From positions 186,001 through 250,000 of the forward strand of contig NC_009045.1 in assembly GCF_000209165.1 (NCBI RefSeq): DNA of 64,000 bases. Direction: 5' to 3'. Positions 51,421-62,210 of the stretch are shown here, piece by piece. How positions within the stretch are numbered: the first letter of the stretch is position 1; each line of letters begins with the position of its first letter. A program made the translations under genes and the position numbers. This DNA comes from Scheffersomyces stipitis CBS 6054. Lineage: Eukaryota; Ascomycota; Pichiomycetes; Serinales; Debaryomycetaceae. Under the pieces are notes generated by a model. The model was given only the letters and a program-made list of their open reading frames with translations. It was not told where the DNA came from and did not search any database.

Positions 51421-52164
51421 ATGGCAGAAATACTTACAATTGTCCAGAGACACATGGGCATGGACATGGGCAGCTCGGCTACCGGCTCAATGGCTATGAA
51501 CGTAGCCTCCTCTACTATGGCTATGGCTATGACTTCTGCCACAGACTCTGCCTCTGACCTGATGGATATGGGAGGACATGCAATGCATATGTACTTCACA
51601 ACTCAGTACAAAAACTACCCGGTGTTGTTTCTGCTGTTGAGTGCAGCCAATGGGGGCCAGGCTTTTGGTATCTTTTTGTTGCTTTTCGTTGTAGCTTTTC
51701 TTTCCAGAGGCTTGGAGTTCGTCAGAAACTACTTGGAACAAGTGGTATGGAAGAATCCCATCTACGTAGAAAGCCATCCTGGACAAAAACAACAGAGCCA
51801 CAAAGAAGCTGACGTTGCCGTAAAGCTGAATATAGAACATCATTCTTGTTGGGCTAATTCTGAACAATCCTCAATCAAAGCCGATTCAACTAATACTACC
51901 ACTGAACCTTTAGAAGGACAGCACAGCGCCAGCAGAACCAACCAGTTACCTTTGGCTTCTCGCTTCTTCAGAGATGTCATCAGATTGACCTTGTGCATCT
52001 TGCCTGACTTGTTTAATTACACCCTCATGTTAGCAGCCATGTCTTTCTCGTTAGTGTACTTCTTTGCCGTAGTGTTGGGCTCTGGTATTGGCAGATTTGT
52101 GTTTGAGAGAAGCCTGGAAAGGTTGAACGTAATACCTCCTTCACCTTTCAATACGCATTGCTAG
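51421..52164 (+). CDS. Ctr-family high-affinity copper transporter
   Basis: A 247-residue plasma-membrane copper(I) importer. The N-terminus is Met-rich with MGMDMG (12-17), MAMAM (33-37) and MDMGGHAMHM (48-57), the extracellular copper-capturing motifs. A first hydrophobic segment lies at ~80-96, a polar cytoplasmic loop follows (~110-180), and two further segments end the protein (~187-228). They contain Met203-X3-Met207, the copper-path motif, and Gly220-X3-Gly224, the helix-packing motif. The terminal HC pair is common in Ctr proteins. Residues 71-72 are two CTG codons, probably serines. The length is near yeast Ctr3, but the Met-rich N-terminus resembles Ctr1, so I leave the symbol blank. 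Convergent with SEC8. Confidence 0.92.
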   Translation: MAEILTIVQRHMGMDMGSSATGSMAMNVASSTMAMAMTSATDSASDLMDMGGHAMHMYFTTQYKNYPVLFLLLSAANGGQAFGIFLLLFVVAFLSRGLEFVRNYLEQVVWKNPIYVESHPGQKQQSHKEADVAVKLNIEHHSCWANSEQSSIKADSTNTTTEPLEGQHSASRTNQLPLASRFFRDVIRLTLCILPDLFNYTLMLAAMSFSLVYFFAVVLGSGIGRFVFERSLERLNVIPPSPFNTHC

Positions 52165-52390
52165 TGCATTAATGTCATATATGTAAATAAACTAATACTT
52201 CACGGAATCACCAATTAGACCAACTGCAATTGCAGTTTGTAGCTGTTGACTCGATTATAGTACAACTAAACTAATAATACCAACCGGACTACTATAAAAC
52301 GTAGTCCTCATATAACTACTGTATTTTTTAAACCCATATTGAACTCATCATAGCATCACCATACTTTTCTATTGTACATTGTCTATATCA

Positions 52391-55300
52391 TTAGCTCTTC
52401 ACTAATTCAGAAATCTTCTTCAACAAGTCACTATACTTGGTCTTATTAAACTGTGTCCCGTTTCCATCTGCCAACTTCTCGCTATAAATTAACCTAGCCA
52501 TGTTGTTGAGCTCGCCTAGCGTGAATTTCTGCTCGTTGGCTCGGATCTGGTTCAACATGTTGAACTCGTTCATGGTGAACAACTCAAAGTACTTCGACGA
52601 CTTATTGAAGTCCACCGTCTCTGGATTACTCGACAAGTTTCTCAACATCTGCAGCAAAGTGAAGATATTCAAAAGAATCCTCTTGATACCATTGGTGTTG
52701 ACCTTGTGAACCAATATCGAGCCCTGTATAAGCAACTGGTTCAAGAAAGCCGGCAAACCCACAAATATTCCTTCCCTTTCCAACGTCGTCAACGTTTTGC
52801 TCAACTTGGCATCTATAGAAAATACTTCCTTGTTAAGCAAAGCTACAGGAGGGTCAGCATCGCCAGGCTCTGTTGTAGGAATCCAATCAGACTCTTTGAA
52901 TGATCTACCTATGTAGTAGATAGATTTACAACGCAAATCGTATCTAAGAGCAAGCAATGTCTTGTCTCTTATAGACTCAAACACTTGAACCAATTCGTCA
53001 AAGCGTTGGATTTTCTCGGAATTGAGAGCCAAGAAGATGTTTTGCTGGTTTACGTCTACATTACCTGCGCCCACGTTTGTACCAGATCTGCCATTTTCCA
53101 AGAACGACCAGTTATGACGCAATTTGTCGACAACAGATATCTTGACGGTGTCATCGTCTTCATAGGCCAGATAGTTGGACTGCTTCTTGATAGAAGGAAG
53201 CCACTTCAAGATCCACGACGTTGTCAACAACAAGTAGCAGACTTGATTGAACGATTCGACATCAAGCAAATCGTCCTTGTTAATGTCAAAGGCTCTGGCT
53301 GGAACTTCGCTATCAGAGAGAATAATAGCGTTTTCTTTCACGATCAACGCTTCCAACTCTTGTAGGCTTGCCAGAGCATTGGCATGAAGCACAACTCCAC
53401 TTATTTCCGTCAAAGCAGGAATACGCATCCATCTGCTTATTCTCAGGGTTGGCTTATTGGAAGAGTCAATAGCACTATTGTAGTTGTTGTGCAGGACGTT
53501 TCCAGTTGATAACAACTCCTGGTAAAAGCTGTTGTAAGCCATGGCAAAGCTTTCCAAGAAGTTGAGGGCCGTGTCACTGAACTCTCGTCTGTACGTAAGT
53601 GAAGTGTTGAGAATCAGGCAGATGTTGAGGAAAATCTTCTTGAAGTTCAAAGCATTCTCGTAAATTACCGTAGAGCTTGGAGAATCTGCAGGCTGCTTAG
53701 CGGTGATTATACCCAAATCAGTATTTCTCGTAAGCGAAACCAAGTCCAACTTGAGCCCTGTGATATGTGTAACCCCACCTTTGTCGTGTTCTGAGCGTAT
53801 ATATGTGCCTCCTATATATTCGCGGAATGAGAATTCTAGACTCTCTCTGACGTGCGACAAAAACGAGATCTTCATGAAATCTTCAAAGAACTGCAACGCT
53901 AACTTGTTGGCAGGGGCTTTGGTGGGATTCAGGAAATCCGAAAAAAGTCTCTGTGAGCCTTCAATGAATATGAGAAAAGGCTCAAGGATGATCCGCATAT
54001 TGTAAAGATTCTTTGGAACCAACACCTCCACCATGGCGTTGAAATTCTCATTCTGGATGTATGGAGAAGACGAGTCAATGAGTCCGGACTTCTTACCAGA
54101 AGAATCTTGTAGTACAAATCCAGGGAACATGTCCTGGAGAATAGTCAGGAGATCGTTAGTAGTCTTTGTAGACTTTTTGTAGGAAACATCTTCGAATCTA
54201 AACGAGTCCTTTTTGCTGAGAATGTCATAGATTTTGCTCTTATTTTTGACTTTTAACAACTCGTTCGAATTCTCGGCTAGAACCAACGAGTCTCCATGGA
54301 TGTAGTTGAGCACCAACGCCTGGAGCTCTTTCTTCAACATGTTCCACACACTGAGCAAGTTGTACGAACTGTTGTGGATATCTATGTGTGTCTTTTCGGC
54401 ATTTGGAACTGCATTGCTTAAGCTCTGACCAGATTCCAAGAGATTTACGACTTCAGATACTACTTTGTGGCGCTGGAACACAGCCAATGCCTTACAGAAA
54501 ATGGACCCAAACAAGTCCTGGAGAACGACAACAGCAGAATCGCTAAAGCTGTTGTTGCCTATCACATCAGCAATAGACGTCTGCTCATAATTCTGCAACT
54601 TGGCCAACTTTGCAAGCGCTATACCATTTCTCAGCTTTACTGTTTCAGTAGCCCTACTGATCAAACCGTGAAGTTCCAGTTGGTTGCTGTTAATTAAAAT
54701 CTCGATCACCTGATGAAGTCTACTGAGTTTAGCAGCCGTGTGCAAGAGCATGTAGATATAGTGGAATGATTGGGCCGAGGACGTCAGCGCCGCATCAAGT
54801 AAGATAGAGTAGTTGATCTCAGAGCCTCCATCCGTGCTACTATAATGGGCATGTACTGACGGCAACTGCTGACTTACAAATTTCTCAACGGGCTCGGAAA
54901 ACACCTCAACCACCTCTGAGATGTCGAGATTTGCCGAGTTATATACGTACTGCTCCAAGTTGTGCAGCTCTGTCACTAAAGCCTTGAACAGTGCAAGCTT
55001 TGGATTCGATGAGTTCACCAACGACATCCACGAAGAGAAGTTGCTGGTGCTGTCGGTGTTACTGTTTGAGGAAGCAGCAGCTGAACCTCCTTTCTGGTAA
55101 ATTTCGTTTTGCAATTCGTCTACAATCATGTCAAACAAGTTGTTGGACTGGATTTCAAGATAACTCTGCATTGCTCCCATCGCCAGCAAGCTCCACAAGT
55201 TGTATTTTTCTGCGATCTTATATCCATTCGATATGACATCATACACTTCGTGAATCTTTTTTTCTTCCACCAACTGGTCGATCTTGTTGGGGATCGCTGT

Positions 55301-55780
55301 TACCTCTGATATGGCATCAAGGATCTCTATCATCTCCGAGTACCGAGCCGACGCTACACTCAAATCCGTTAAACTCTCAGACCGATCCTGTACGTCTTTG
55401 GCTGTCAGTTCCAACATCTGTTTGATCTGACCAGCATCCGAATGCGAATCCTGAAGCGTAGAAAGAAGCAAATGATATGAACCGATAGAGTTGTTAAAAA
55501 GCTCATGATGCTCGTTAACTACATGTCTTAATGCTGTCTCGGTCCCCTTCATAATATGCTGGAACTCTGGGAAACGATGTGCTAAACCGACTGAAGTGTC
55601 GTCCAATAGCGCGACGGCCACTTCTATCGGATTGGCATCCTCTACAAGAAACTGGGGCCAGTCGTATTTGATCGTATTGTGAACTTCTTTCAATTCAAAG
55701 ATCGACTCGTCTATGGCACGGGAAGTTTGTGCTGCGGCAGCGCCTGGGGGCATGTTGAGCGAAAGTCGATGACTAACCAT
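52391..55780 (-). CDS. SEC8: Exocyst complex subunit Sec8
   Basis: A subunit of the exocyst, which tethers secretory vesicles at the plasma membrane at bud tip and neck. The 1,129-residue protein is near the yeast length (1,065). The conserved N-terminal region (~20-220) includes ELKEVHNTIKYDWPQFL, NPIEVAVALLDDTSVGLAHRFPEF and a helical segment IEILDAISEVTAIPNKIDQLVEEKK. The rest is helical and leucine-rich as expected for CATCHR-type tethers. No transmembrane segment. The ATG at 55778-55780 is the first; a second in-frame ATG nine codons later (MPPGAA) is possible. It is divergent from MMS4. Confidence 0.92.
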   Translation of the reverse strand: MVSHRLSLNMPPGAAAAQTSRAIDESIFELKEVHNTIKYDWPQFLVEDANPIEVAVALLDDTSVGLAHRFPEFQHIMKGTETALRHVVNEHHELFNNSIGSYHLLLSTLQDSHSDAGQIKQMLELTAKDVQDRSESLTDLSVASARYSEMIEILDAISEVTAIPNKIDQLVEEKKIHEVYDVISNGYKIAEKYNLWSLLAMGAMQSYLEIQSNNLFDMIVDELQNEIYQKGGSAAASSNSNTDSTSNFSSWMSLVNSSNPKLALFKALVTELHNLEQYVYNSANLDISEVVEVFSEPVEKFVSQQLPSVHAHYSSTDGGSEINYSILLDAALTSSAQSFHYIYMLLHTAAKLSRLHQVIEILINSNQLELHGLISRATETVKLRNGIALAKLAKLQNYEQTSIADVIGNNSFSDSAVVVLQDLFGSIFCKALAVFQRHKVVSEVVNLLESGQSLSNAVPNAEKTHIDIHNSSYNLLSVWNMLKKELQALVLNYIHGDSLVLAENSNELLKVKNKSKIYDILSKKDSFRFEDVSYKKSTKTTNDLLTILQDMFPGFVLQDSSGKKSGLIDSSSPYIQNENFNAMVEVLVPKNLYNMRIILEPFLIFIEGSQRLFSDFLNPTKAPANKLALQFFEDFMKISFLSHVRESLEFSFREYIGGTYIRSEHDKGGVTHITGLKLDLVSLTRNTDLGIITAKQPADSPSSTVIYENALNFKKIFLNICLILNTSLTYRREFSDTALNFLESFAMAYNSFYQELLSTGNVLHNNYNSAIDSSNKPTLRISRWMRIPALTEISGVVLHANALASLQELEALIVKENAIILSDSEVPARAFDINKDDLLDVESFNQVCYLLLTTSWILKWLPSIKKQSNYLAYEDDDTVKISVVDKLRHNWSFLENGRSGTNVGAGNVDVNQQNIFLALNSEKIQRFDELVQVFESIRDKTLLALRYDLRCKSIYYIGRSFKESDWIPTTEPGDADPPVALLNKEVFSIDAKLSKTLTTLEREGIFVGLPAFLNQLLIQGSILVHKVNTNGIKRILLNIFTLLQMLRNLSSNPETVDFNKSSKYFELFTMNEFNMLNQIRANEQKFTLGELNNMARLIYSEKLADGNGTQFNKTKYSDLLKKISELVKS

Positions 55781-56361
55781 TCTGAATATGTGCTCTTTAG
55801 TGCAACGTGTAGAAAAGAGTAAAGCAAAGCAATTAATTGAAATATTTCAGGTGGTTATTTTGATTTGGTGGCTATTCTAGAGATCACGTGATTTTCTTGA
55901 AATGAAGCTACCCTAGTAAAAGAGTTTTCTACGACTTGGTAACTCTCCGGCAGATCACGCATGCATTATTTATCTATTATGTGTGTTGATGCTTACCAGC
56001 GATACACCAGCCCTATTCCAGCTACTTTTTTATAGACTCCATACTTGATTGGCAGGGCATAACTCAGTGGTCGGAATTGGGAATTGGGCACGTGATACAC
56101 AATTACGGTCATATAGCCATAAGTAAGTACTGACTTCAGCTAACAGTCTGATTTTTAGACTTTAACAACATAATTTGGACCTCATAGTAACCAGGCTTCT
56201 ATTTCACGTAGAAGTCAACCACTTCATGTCTTAGGTCTGTAGATGTCAAATGGTTGCAACTTCTGTTTTCATATTGTTCCACACACGACCAATATACGTA
56301 TTTCATAAACTGTCTTCATTTTGATTTCTTTACTGAACTGAACTCGTTTCTTCACTTCAAC
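55781..56361. other. Divergent promoter region, SEC8 and MMS4
   Basis: 581 bp with two CACGTG boxes, at 55885-55890 and 56089-56094. The frame that continues upstream of the MMS4 ATG (from 56254) is 5' leader. No other gene. Confidence 0.5.
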
Positions 56362-58264
56362 ATGACGAAGTCCGTAGAGATCATAGATCTCTCGGATATA
56401 CCTGATGATTCTGCCGAAGTTATTGAAATGTACGTCTTTTCATCTTTCTGGAGAAAATCAAAGACACTATAGATATTTCATTCAGACTACTTTCAGATCA
56501 TATACTAACAGCAACAGCCTAGACTCGGAGTCTGACGTCTCTAAAATTTCTCAACAGACGTGTCATATTGATGTAGATATACGAAGTCCCAGTTGCACTC
56601 AGCCATTGCCTAAAAGGTTCCATGACACGTCTTCTCTTGTAATTCTGAATAGAACTCCATTTTCCAAGCGAAATCGAAGTATTATACTTCTGTCATCTCC
56701 TCCTTCAACAGGACAACTTTTTGTTACAGAAGACGAGACAATTGAGGAGTCGTCTTTTTCATTTCTGCAGCAGAATCAAAAGCAGAGACAAGACCAGAAT
56801 ATCAATAAGGAACCCAATACTTCTATCTTAGATGTGGTCCATTGGCTTTCAGATAGCAGTATGATCAGCGAGTCTGACCCTAAAAGCGCTTCTCCTAGTA
56901 TGAGGAGAAAGACTCAGAAACCTGATGTGAATATTCTCCCACAATTTGAAGAGGATGAGGTTGAAAATGCTGCCGTTTCATCTTTTCACAATAGCCAGAA
57001 CTTAAACTTCACACTTTCCAGTAGCCAAGAGATTTCAATACAAGGAGCTGTAGATTCACACAAGAACAAAACGACGAGCGATACAACTATAAGTTCCAAA
57101 CCAGTAGTTACAGAAATTTCACCTCCAAGATCCAAAACAAAAACAAATGAATATTCACTTTCATTCCAACTGAAGAATACATCTGTAAGTCCAACTTATG
57201 GTACCAATTTGGAACCTAAATCTAAAAAAGTTGAAGGTTCACCATCAAAATCAAAGTCACGCAAAGCGAATGTCAAGGTTCCAGCCGTGCTGAAGGAGAT
57301 GAAAGACGCCAATAGAGTCACCAGAAGCAAAGAAGAGTTGCTCTCTGAAATGATTATAATGATGGCTCCCTGTGTGAAATCAATGTTTAAGCAAGATTAT
57401 CTAGAAACACAATTTGAGAAGCCTCATATTTCTGATTTCATTAGTGATCTTCCAATGATTTGTTGGAACAGAAAAGTCAAGGCGTTGTACAATCCGGAGA
57501 CCGATTTGTTTGTTCCCTGTGAAGAGACAGAGCTTCAGGAGAAGAATATAGTACTCTATTATGAGGCCCAAGAGTTTTTTGAAAAAGTTCACGAGAGAAC
57601 ACTCAAGTACCAAGTTAACCGAGCATTATCTCTTCGGAAACAAGACAACGACACTATAATGTACAAGATTATCATTATGGTAGAGGGGTATGATGTTTTC
57701 ATCAACAAACTCAAGCGTATGGAGCAGAACAAGTACAAGAGCAAAGTTCTTGATCGACTAAACGAGCCCGATTCTTTGCTGCTGTCACAGTCGCAGCCAA
57801 AAAGACGTAAAAATACAATTGAACCAACGCTAGATATTACAGCTAAAGAGGCTGAATTGCTTATGAATTCTGTTCAGATCGAATTAAAGGTTAATATCTT
57901 CACCGTGAGAAATAGCAGCGAAGCCGTGGATTGGCTACTTTCATACACCTATGCCATCAGTTATTCACTCTACGACAAGTTTGAGAGAAACAGCTCATTG
58001 GCCAATATTGGCGTAGTTCGTTCTGGCTCAGATTCAAAATCCACGTTCATTGGTGGAGTGAGACAGTTCAAGTTGCTTACTGAGGCTAAGGCTGAAAGAC
58101 TTTATAGTCACTATCCGTCTCTTCAATCTATTTATCAAGTGCTCACGAGAAGTGGAGCTCTTGAACGTGATGGCAACGGAAAGAATCTAATTCCTCCTTC
58201 TGCTGAAAGTGCCATGTTGAGGTTTTTTACGTCAGAAGACCCTCACGAAGCTATTAATGAATAA
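56362..58264 (+). CDS. MMS4: Mms4/Eme1, partner subunit of the Mus81 endonuclease (one intron)
   Basis: Non-catalytic ERCC4-fold partner of Mus81, which cuts branched DNA at recombination and replication structures in the nucleus. I join exon 1 (56362-56429) to exon 2 (56518-58264), giving 604 residues. The N-terminus reads MTKSVEIIDLSDIPDDSAEV, then I-LDSESDVSK across the junction. The first ~290 residues are Ser-rich and disordered. The C-terminal half has the Eme1-type ERCC4 fold: LFVPCEETELQEKNIVL, IIIMVEGYDVFINKLKRM, then ELKVNIFTVRNSSEAVDWLLSYTYAISYSLYDKFER, cited only in part (SYSLYDKFERNSSLANIGVV), and a helix-hairpin-helix-like end (LTEAKAERLYSHYPSLQSIYQ). I first considered Slx4, but the ERCC4 pattern fits Mms4/Eme1. 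Confidence 0.88.
56430..56517 (+). other. Spliceosomal intron of MMS4 (88 nt)
   Basis: The donor is GTACGT at 56430-56435, the branch site a perfect TACTAAC at 56503-56509, and the acceptor CAG ends at 56517. Splicing fuses two different frames into one continuous product. An alternative AG at 56511 would also keep the frame (two residues more) but lies right behind the branch site. AG at 56522 would create a stop. The donor differs from the usual GTATGT at one position. Confidence 0.85.
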
Positions 58265-58439
58265 TGATATAATGATATACGACGTAAAGATATGATGACT
58301 ATCTTATATAGTCAAACTTACAAATAATGAATATACGGGTATTACAATTACAAGATCCAATGCGATTGGCCTGATATACTTGTCATTATAGAATATGTAT
58401 TATATCTTCTATTACAATTAATGTACATACGCTTTAGAA

Positions 58440-59294
58440 TCATGATACGATCTTTTTGGCAGAAACCAAGTCTTCCTCAGTCAATCTGTCTGATAACGTC
58501 TCGATCTGTTCCAAGCCTTGTGCTAACCGTGCAATTTCCGTGGATGTAAATTGGTACTTATAATGGGCGAGTTCAGAAATGATATTAAGTGCCTTTTCGA
58601 TACAACCTATATGGCCATCTTTGGTCAAAATCGATACCAAATACTCAACCAATTTGGCATTCTGGATGTTTTCTTGTTTGTCTTCGTCAAGACCTGTGGA
58701 CAAGATAGACGATACAGCTGACAACTGTCTCAACTGAATCTTGTGGTCATTTTCTTTGGAGAGACTGATGATGTTCCAGCCGTTGTTTTCTACGAAGTTG
58801 GCATATGCTGGCTTGAAGTTTCTCATGGCTGAGGAAAGAGCATATAACGTCTTAAGAAGCAAATCTTTAGGAGTCTTTTCGTCAGAAGCGATTTTGATCA
58901 ACTTTTCTGGACCACTTGTCTTGTTGAAGTCTTCTTGTGCCTTTGGATTGTTTTGAACGGCAGTTCCAATCACTGAAGCAGCATAGACCCTGAGCGTAGC
59001 TGGAACTCCATCTTCCAATTGATTAACTATAGCTGGCCACAACTTCATATTTTCGATGTTGTTGGCGTTATCCAAGTTTTCTATGAGCATCTCGAAGTTA
59101 TCGAAGGCAATTTCTTTATCTTCCAATGTGGCTTCTGGGTTCTGTATCACTGCTATGGCTTGTTTCATGAGCGTAGGTTCATCTGGTCCTCCGAAAAGTT
59201 GCTCAAGCATCTTGGGATCCGGCTGTCCGAGCTTCTGGATGGCCTCCTTGTCCCCTGACTGCTGGGCTATCGACCACTGGAGAAGTTTATCCAT
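58440..59294 (-). CDS. FES1: Hsp70 nucleotide-exchange factor Fes1
   Basis: Armadillo-type exchange factor for cytosolic Hsp70 (Ssa), homologue of human HspBP1; it helps release misfolded clients for degradation. The 284-residue product begins MDKLLQWSIAQQSGDKEA, the typical N-terminus that contacts Hsp70-bound substrate, followed by four armadillo-like repeats (VYAASVIGTAVQNNPKAQ, LLLKTLYALSSAMRNFKPA, LRQLSAVSSILS and CIEKALNIISELAHYK). Length equals yeast Fes1 (290). A perfect heat-shock element lies 110 bp upstream. Convergent with MMS4. Confidence 0.95.
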   Translation of the reverse strand: MDKLLQWSIAQQSGDKEAIQKLGQPDPKMLEQLFGGPDEPTLMKQAIAVIQNPEATLEDKEIAFDNFEMLIENLDNANNIENMKLWPAIVNQLEDGVPATLRVYAASVIGTAVQNNPKAQEDFNKTSGPEKLIKIASDEKTPKDLLLKTLYALSSAMRNFKPAYANFVENNGWNIISLSKENDHKIQLRQLSAVSSILSTGLDEDKQENIQNAKLVEYLVSILTKDGHIGCIEKALNIISELAHYKYQFTSTEIARLAQGLEQIETLSDRLTEEDLVSAKKIVS

Positions 59295-59403
59295 TTTGAA
59301 GACTAGATCTGTAAGAAAGTTAAGGAGAAGAAGAGAATAATGGCGGTTTGCTATTCAATCTCTTATAAATCGATATAGCTATACCAAAGATTTATCCTGT
59401 ACA

Positions 59404-59416
59404 TTCTGGAAGGTTC
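59404..59416 (-). promoter_or_regulatory. Heat-shock element of FES1
   Basis: TTC-TG-GAA-GG-TTC: three alternating Hsf1 pentamers with exact spacing, 110-122 bp upstream of the FES1 ATG. Fes1 is an Hsf1 target in yeast, so this is very likely functional. Confidence 0.75.
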
Positions 59417-60476
59417 TTAGAGAAGAGATCCTGCACCAGGACCAGGGCGATTTGGGTGCAAATAGTTTATGTGAATAGAGAACAAACGGTAGGCCAGTAG
59501 CAAAAGTTGCATAGAATTGAGATATGTGGTGATGTGGCGATGTCATGAATGGGATTTGGAAATTGTTTTGCTGAAAGTTAAGAAATGGCTGTGTATCACG
59601 TAAGTGCTGATATCAGTAAATATTCATATCGTCTCGGGGCACATTCTCTTATAAAAAACAATATTAGCGTACATAGCTAGACAACAAAACACATATCTAC
59701 TTTTAGGTATCGTTTCACAACCGTATTCTTCATTCCGGCTGGTTTTATTGAACTTCCTTCTTCTCTCGTGCACATTTCTGGCCCACCATACTTGCCAATT
59801 TTCATCTGCCAATGAGCTCTGATATCACGTGCGAGCTCCATTAGTCCGTACCAACGAAGCCCGGAACAAACCACCGACTCTCATGGTGAATTGGCCCGAA
59901 ACTGGAGGATAGTGTAGAAGCTACAATAGTAACGCTATCATTGTACGCCCATTTGTGGTTTTGTGGAATCTGGTGATTGTCGTCTGAATCTGGCAATACC
60001 TGACTCACCTGATTCTTCCACCGTGCCCTGACCTCATCGTCCCGGATGGCCGATTCCCGTGGGAAGCTCCTGACACTGCGGTAGACACACGCTCGGAGTC
60101 GGAGCTGGAGAAGATTTCTCGGTAATTTTGGCTTTTCAGTAGCGAGGGAACCAGAGAGATGGAGCGGGAGCCAACGGAGCCAATTTCGCCTATCGAGCAA
60201 GATACTGCTCTCTTCAGCGAGGTACAGATGCTATATGTGTGAGAGACTACACGTATGTGTTTTTGGGACTCAATTGGGTCTGCAGCGTGTTCAATTGCAA
60301 AATGTGTTCCACGGTCTGCTCTCATCAGCTTGTGTGTCTCGCTGGGAATTCCCCACTAATTCTCACCAAATCTCGGTAGCCATCTGTGGAAGTGTTCAGT
60401 AATGCTCGCCATTTTCTTCACTAACAATCTCTAAGGAAAGATCGGTGTATTTCAAAGAGTCCGGCTAATAGCCAGA

Positions 60477-60528
60477 ATTCTACGTAACCACTATATACAC
60501 AGAAGCATTCTACGATAACCACTATATA
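60477..60528. repeat. Duplicated promoter element upstream of PGK1
   Basis: ATTCTACG followed by (A)TAACCACTATATA occurs at 60477-60497 and 60507-60528, identical apart from one inserted A, with a period of 30 bp (about three helical turns). It lies 280-335 bp before the PGK1 ATG. Confidence 0.75.
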
Positions 60529-60662
60529 TCGAGTGTCTTGCACGCTCTCAGTACACTTTCTCTGCCATTACGTGGTGCACTAATTTCAGTCAAATCTGGT
60601 GAGCCGGGCTCCACGACTTTTACCCAATTGCACCTGGGCCTGAAAATATATGGGATGAAAAA

Positions 60663-60669
60663 TATATAA
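60663..60669 (+). promoter_or_regulatory. TATA box of PGK1
   Basis: TATATAA, about 145 bp before the ATG at 60810. Confidence 0.6.
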
Positions 60670-60809
60670 GTGCACCGATTTCTACACAACCAGATTCGCT
60701 ACAAGTTTCGCTTTCTTTCTTCTTTTCTCTAGTCTGTACAACGTTTGTGCGTAGTTTGTTTCTTCATCGATCTCAAGCTTATCCTCATTCACATCGCTAT
60801 CTCTACATA

Positions 60810-62060
60810 ATGTCGTTATCCAACAAATTGTCTGTTAAGGACCTTGATGTCTCTGGCAAGAGAGTCTTCATCAGAGTCGACTTCAATGTCCCATTGGACG
60901 GCAAGACCATCACCAACAACCAACGTATCGTTGCTGCTTTGCCAACCATCAAGTACGTCTTGGAACAAAAGCCAAAGGCCGTCATCTTGGCTTCCCACTT
61001 GGGCAGACCTAACGGTGAAAGAGTCGACAAGTACTCTTTAGCCCCTGTAGCCGACGAATTGGAAAAATTGTTGGGCGAAAGAGTCGTCTTCTTGAGCGAC
61101 TGTGTCGGTTCCGACGTCGAGTCGGCTGTCAACGGTGCTACCAACGGCCAGGTCTTCTTGTTGGAAAACTTGAGATACCACATTGAAGAAGAAGGTTCTC
61201 AGAAGAAGGACGGTGAGAAGATCAAGGCTTCTAAGGAAGATGTGCAAAAGTTCAGAGACCAATTGACCTCTTTGGCCGACGTGTACATCAACGATGCCTT
61301 CGGAACTGCTCACAGAGCCCATTCATCCATGGTTGGTTTCAACTTACCTCAGAGAGCTGCTGGTTTCTTGATGGCCAAGGAATTGGAATACTTTGCCAAA
61401 GCATTGGAAAACCCTGTCAGACCTTTCCTTGCCATCTTGGGAGGTGCCAAGGTCTCTGACAAGATTCAATTGATTGACAACTTGTTGGACAAGGTCGACT
61501 TGTTGATTGTCGGTGGTGGTATGGCTTTCACCTTCAAGAAGGTGTTGGACAACATGCCTATCGGAGACTCTTTGTTTGACGAGGCTGGTTCCAAGAACGT
61601 TGAGGCTTTGGTTGCTAAAGCAAAGAAGAACGGTGTTGAAATCGTTTTGCCAGTTGACTTTGTCACTGCTGACAAGTTTGACAAGGATGCCCAAGTCTCG
61701 ACTGCTACCCAGGAACAAGGTATTCCAGACTCATGGATGGGTTTGGATGCTGGTCCAAAGTCGAGAGAATTATTCTCTGCCACTGTTGCCAAGGCTAAGA
61801 CTATTGTCTGGAACGGTCCACCAGGAGTATTTGAATTCGAAAAGTTTGCTGCTGGTACCAAGTCGTTGTTGGACGACGTTGTCAAGTCTGCTGAAGCTGG
61901 CAACACTGTCATTATCGGTGGTGGTGACACTGCCACTGTAGCCAAGAAGTACGGTGTTGTTGACAAGTTGTCGCATGTCTCTACTGGAGGTGGTGCTTCC
62001 TTGGAATTGTTGGAAGGTAAGGAATTGCCAGGTGTTGTTGCCATTTCCGACAAACAATAG
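60810..62060 (+). CDS. PGK1: 3-phosphoglycerate kinase
   Basis: Glycolytic and gluconeogenic enzyme that transfers phosphate between 1,3-bisphosphoglycerate and ADP in the cytosol. I use the ATG at 60810 (416 residues, [19 protein letters not shown]), which equals the yeast length; the 21 codons upstream in frame start at a non-ATG codon and belong to the leader. Signature elements: [70 protein letters not shown] and [14 protein letters not shown]. All substrate and nucleotide residues seem intact. Very strong codon bias and no CTG codon. Convergent with FAT1. Confidence 0.98.
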   Translation: MSLSNKLSVKDLDVSGKRVFIRVDFNVPLDGKTITNNQRIVAALPTIKYVLEQKPKAVILASHLGRPNGERVDKYSLAPVADELEKLLGERVVFLSDCVGSDVESAVNGATNGQVFLLENLRYHIEEEGSQKKDGEKIKASKEDVQKFRDQLTSLADVYINDAFGTAHRAHSSMVGFNLPQRAAGFLMAKELEYFAKALENPVRPFLAILGGAKVSDKIQLIDNLLDKVDLLIVGGGMAFTFKKVLDNMPIGDSLFDEAGSKNVEALVAKAKKNGVEIVLPVDFVTADKFDKDAQVSTATQEQGIPDSWMGLDAGPKSRELFSATVAKAKTIVWNGPPGVFEFEKFAAGTKSLLDDVVKSAEAGNTVIIGGGDTATVAKKYGVVDKLSHVSTGGGASLELLEGKELPGVVAISDKQ

Positions 62061-62210
62061 TTGATGTAAGACTTTAATTATAAGAATACAATTGTGATAA
62101 AGACAATGTAGAAGTACTGTAGAAGTCATGGAATAGCTGATCAACTGTACTGTTATACAAAGGTACTATTAACAAAATAGACATATAGTTTCTATAACAT
62201 ATATAAACAT

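Larger units (their letters stand above)
59295..60809. other. Divergent intergenic region, FES1 and PGK1
   Basis: About 1.5 kb. It holds the FES1 heat-shock element, a CACGTG at 59826-59831, a duplicated element (60477-60528) and the PGK1 TATA box. Minus-strand frames at 59624-60325 show no coding character. Confidence 0.5.

Noticed and set aside
56254..56472. Independent 72-codon gene before MMS4
   Set aside because: Its frame contains exon 1 of MMS4 and then runs into the intron; no ATG is needed upstream of 56362.
56362..58264. Slx4 identity for this gene
   Set aside because: The disordered, Ser-rich N-terminus allowed it, but the C-terminal ERCC4-type pattern with SYSLYDKFER and a helix-hairpin-helix end matches Mms4/Eme1.
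60747..60809. Upstream extension of PGK1
   Set aside because: It begins at a non-ATG codon and the enzyme has a constant length of 416 residues from the ATG at 60810.
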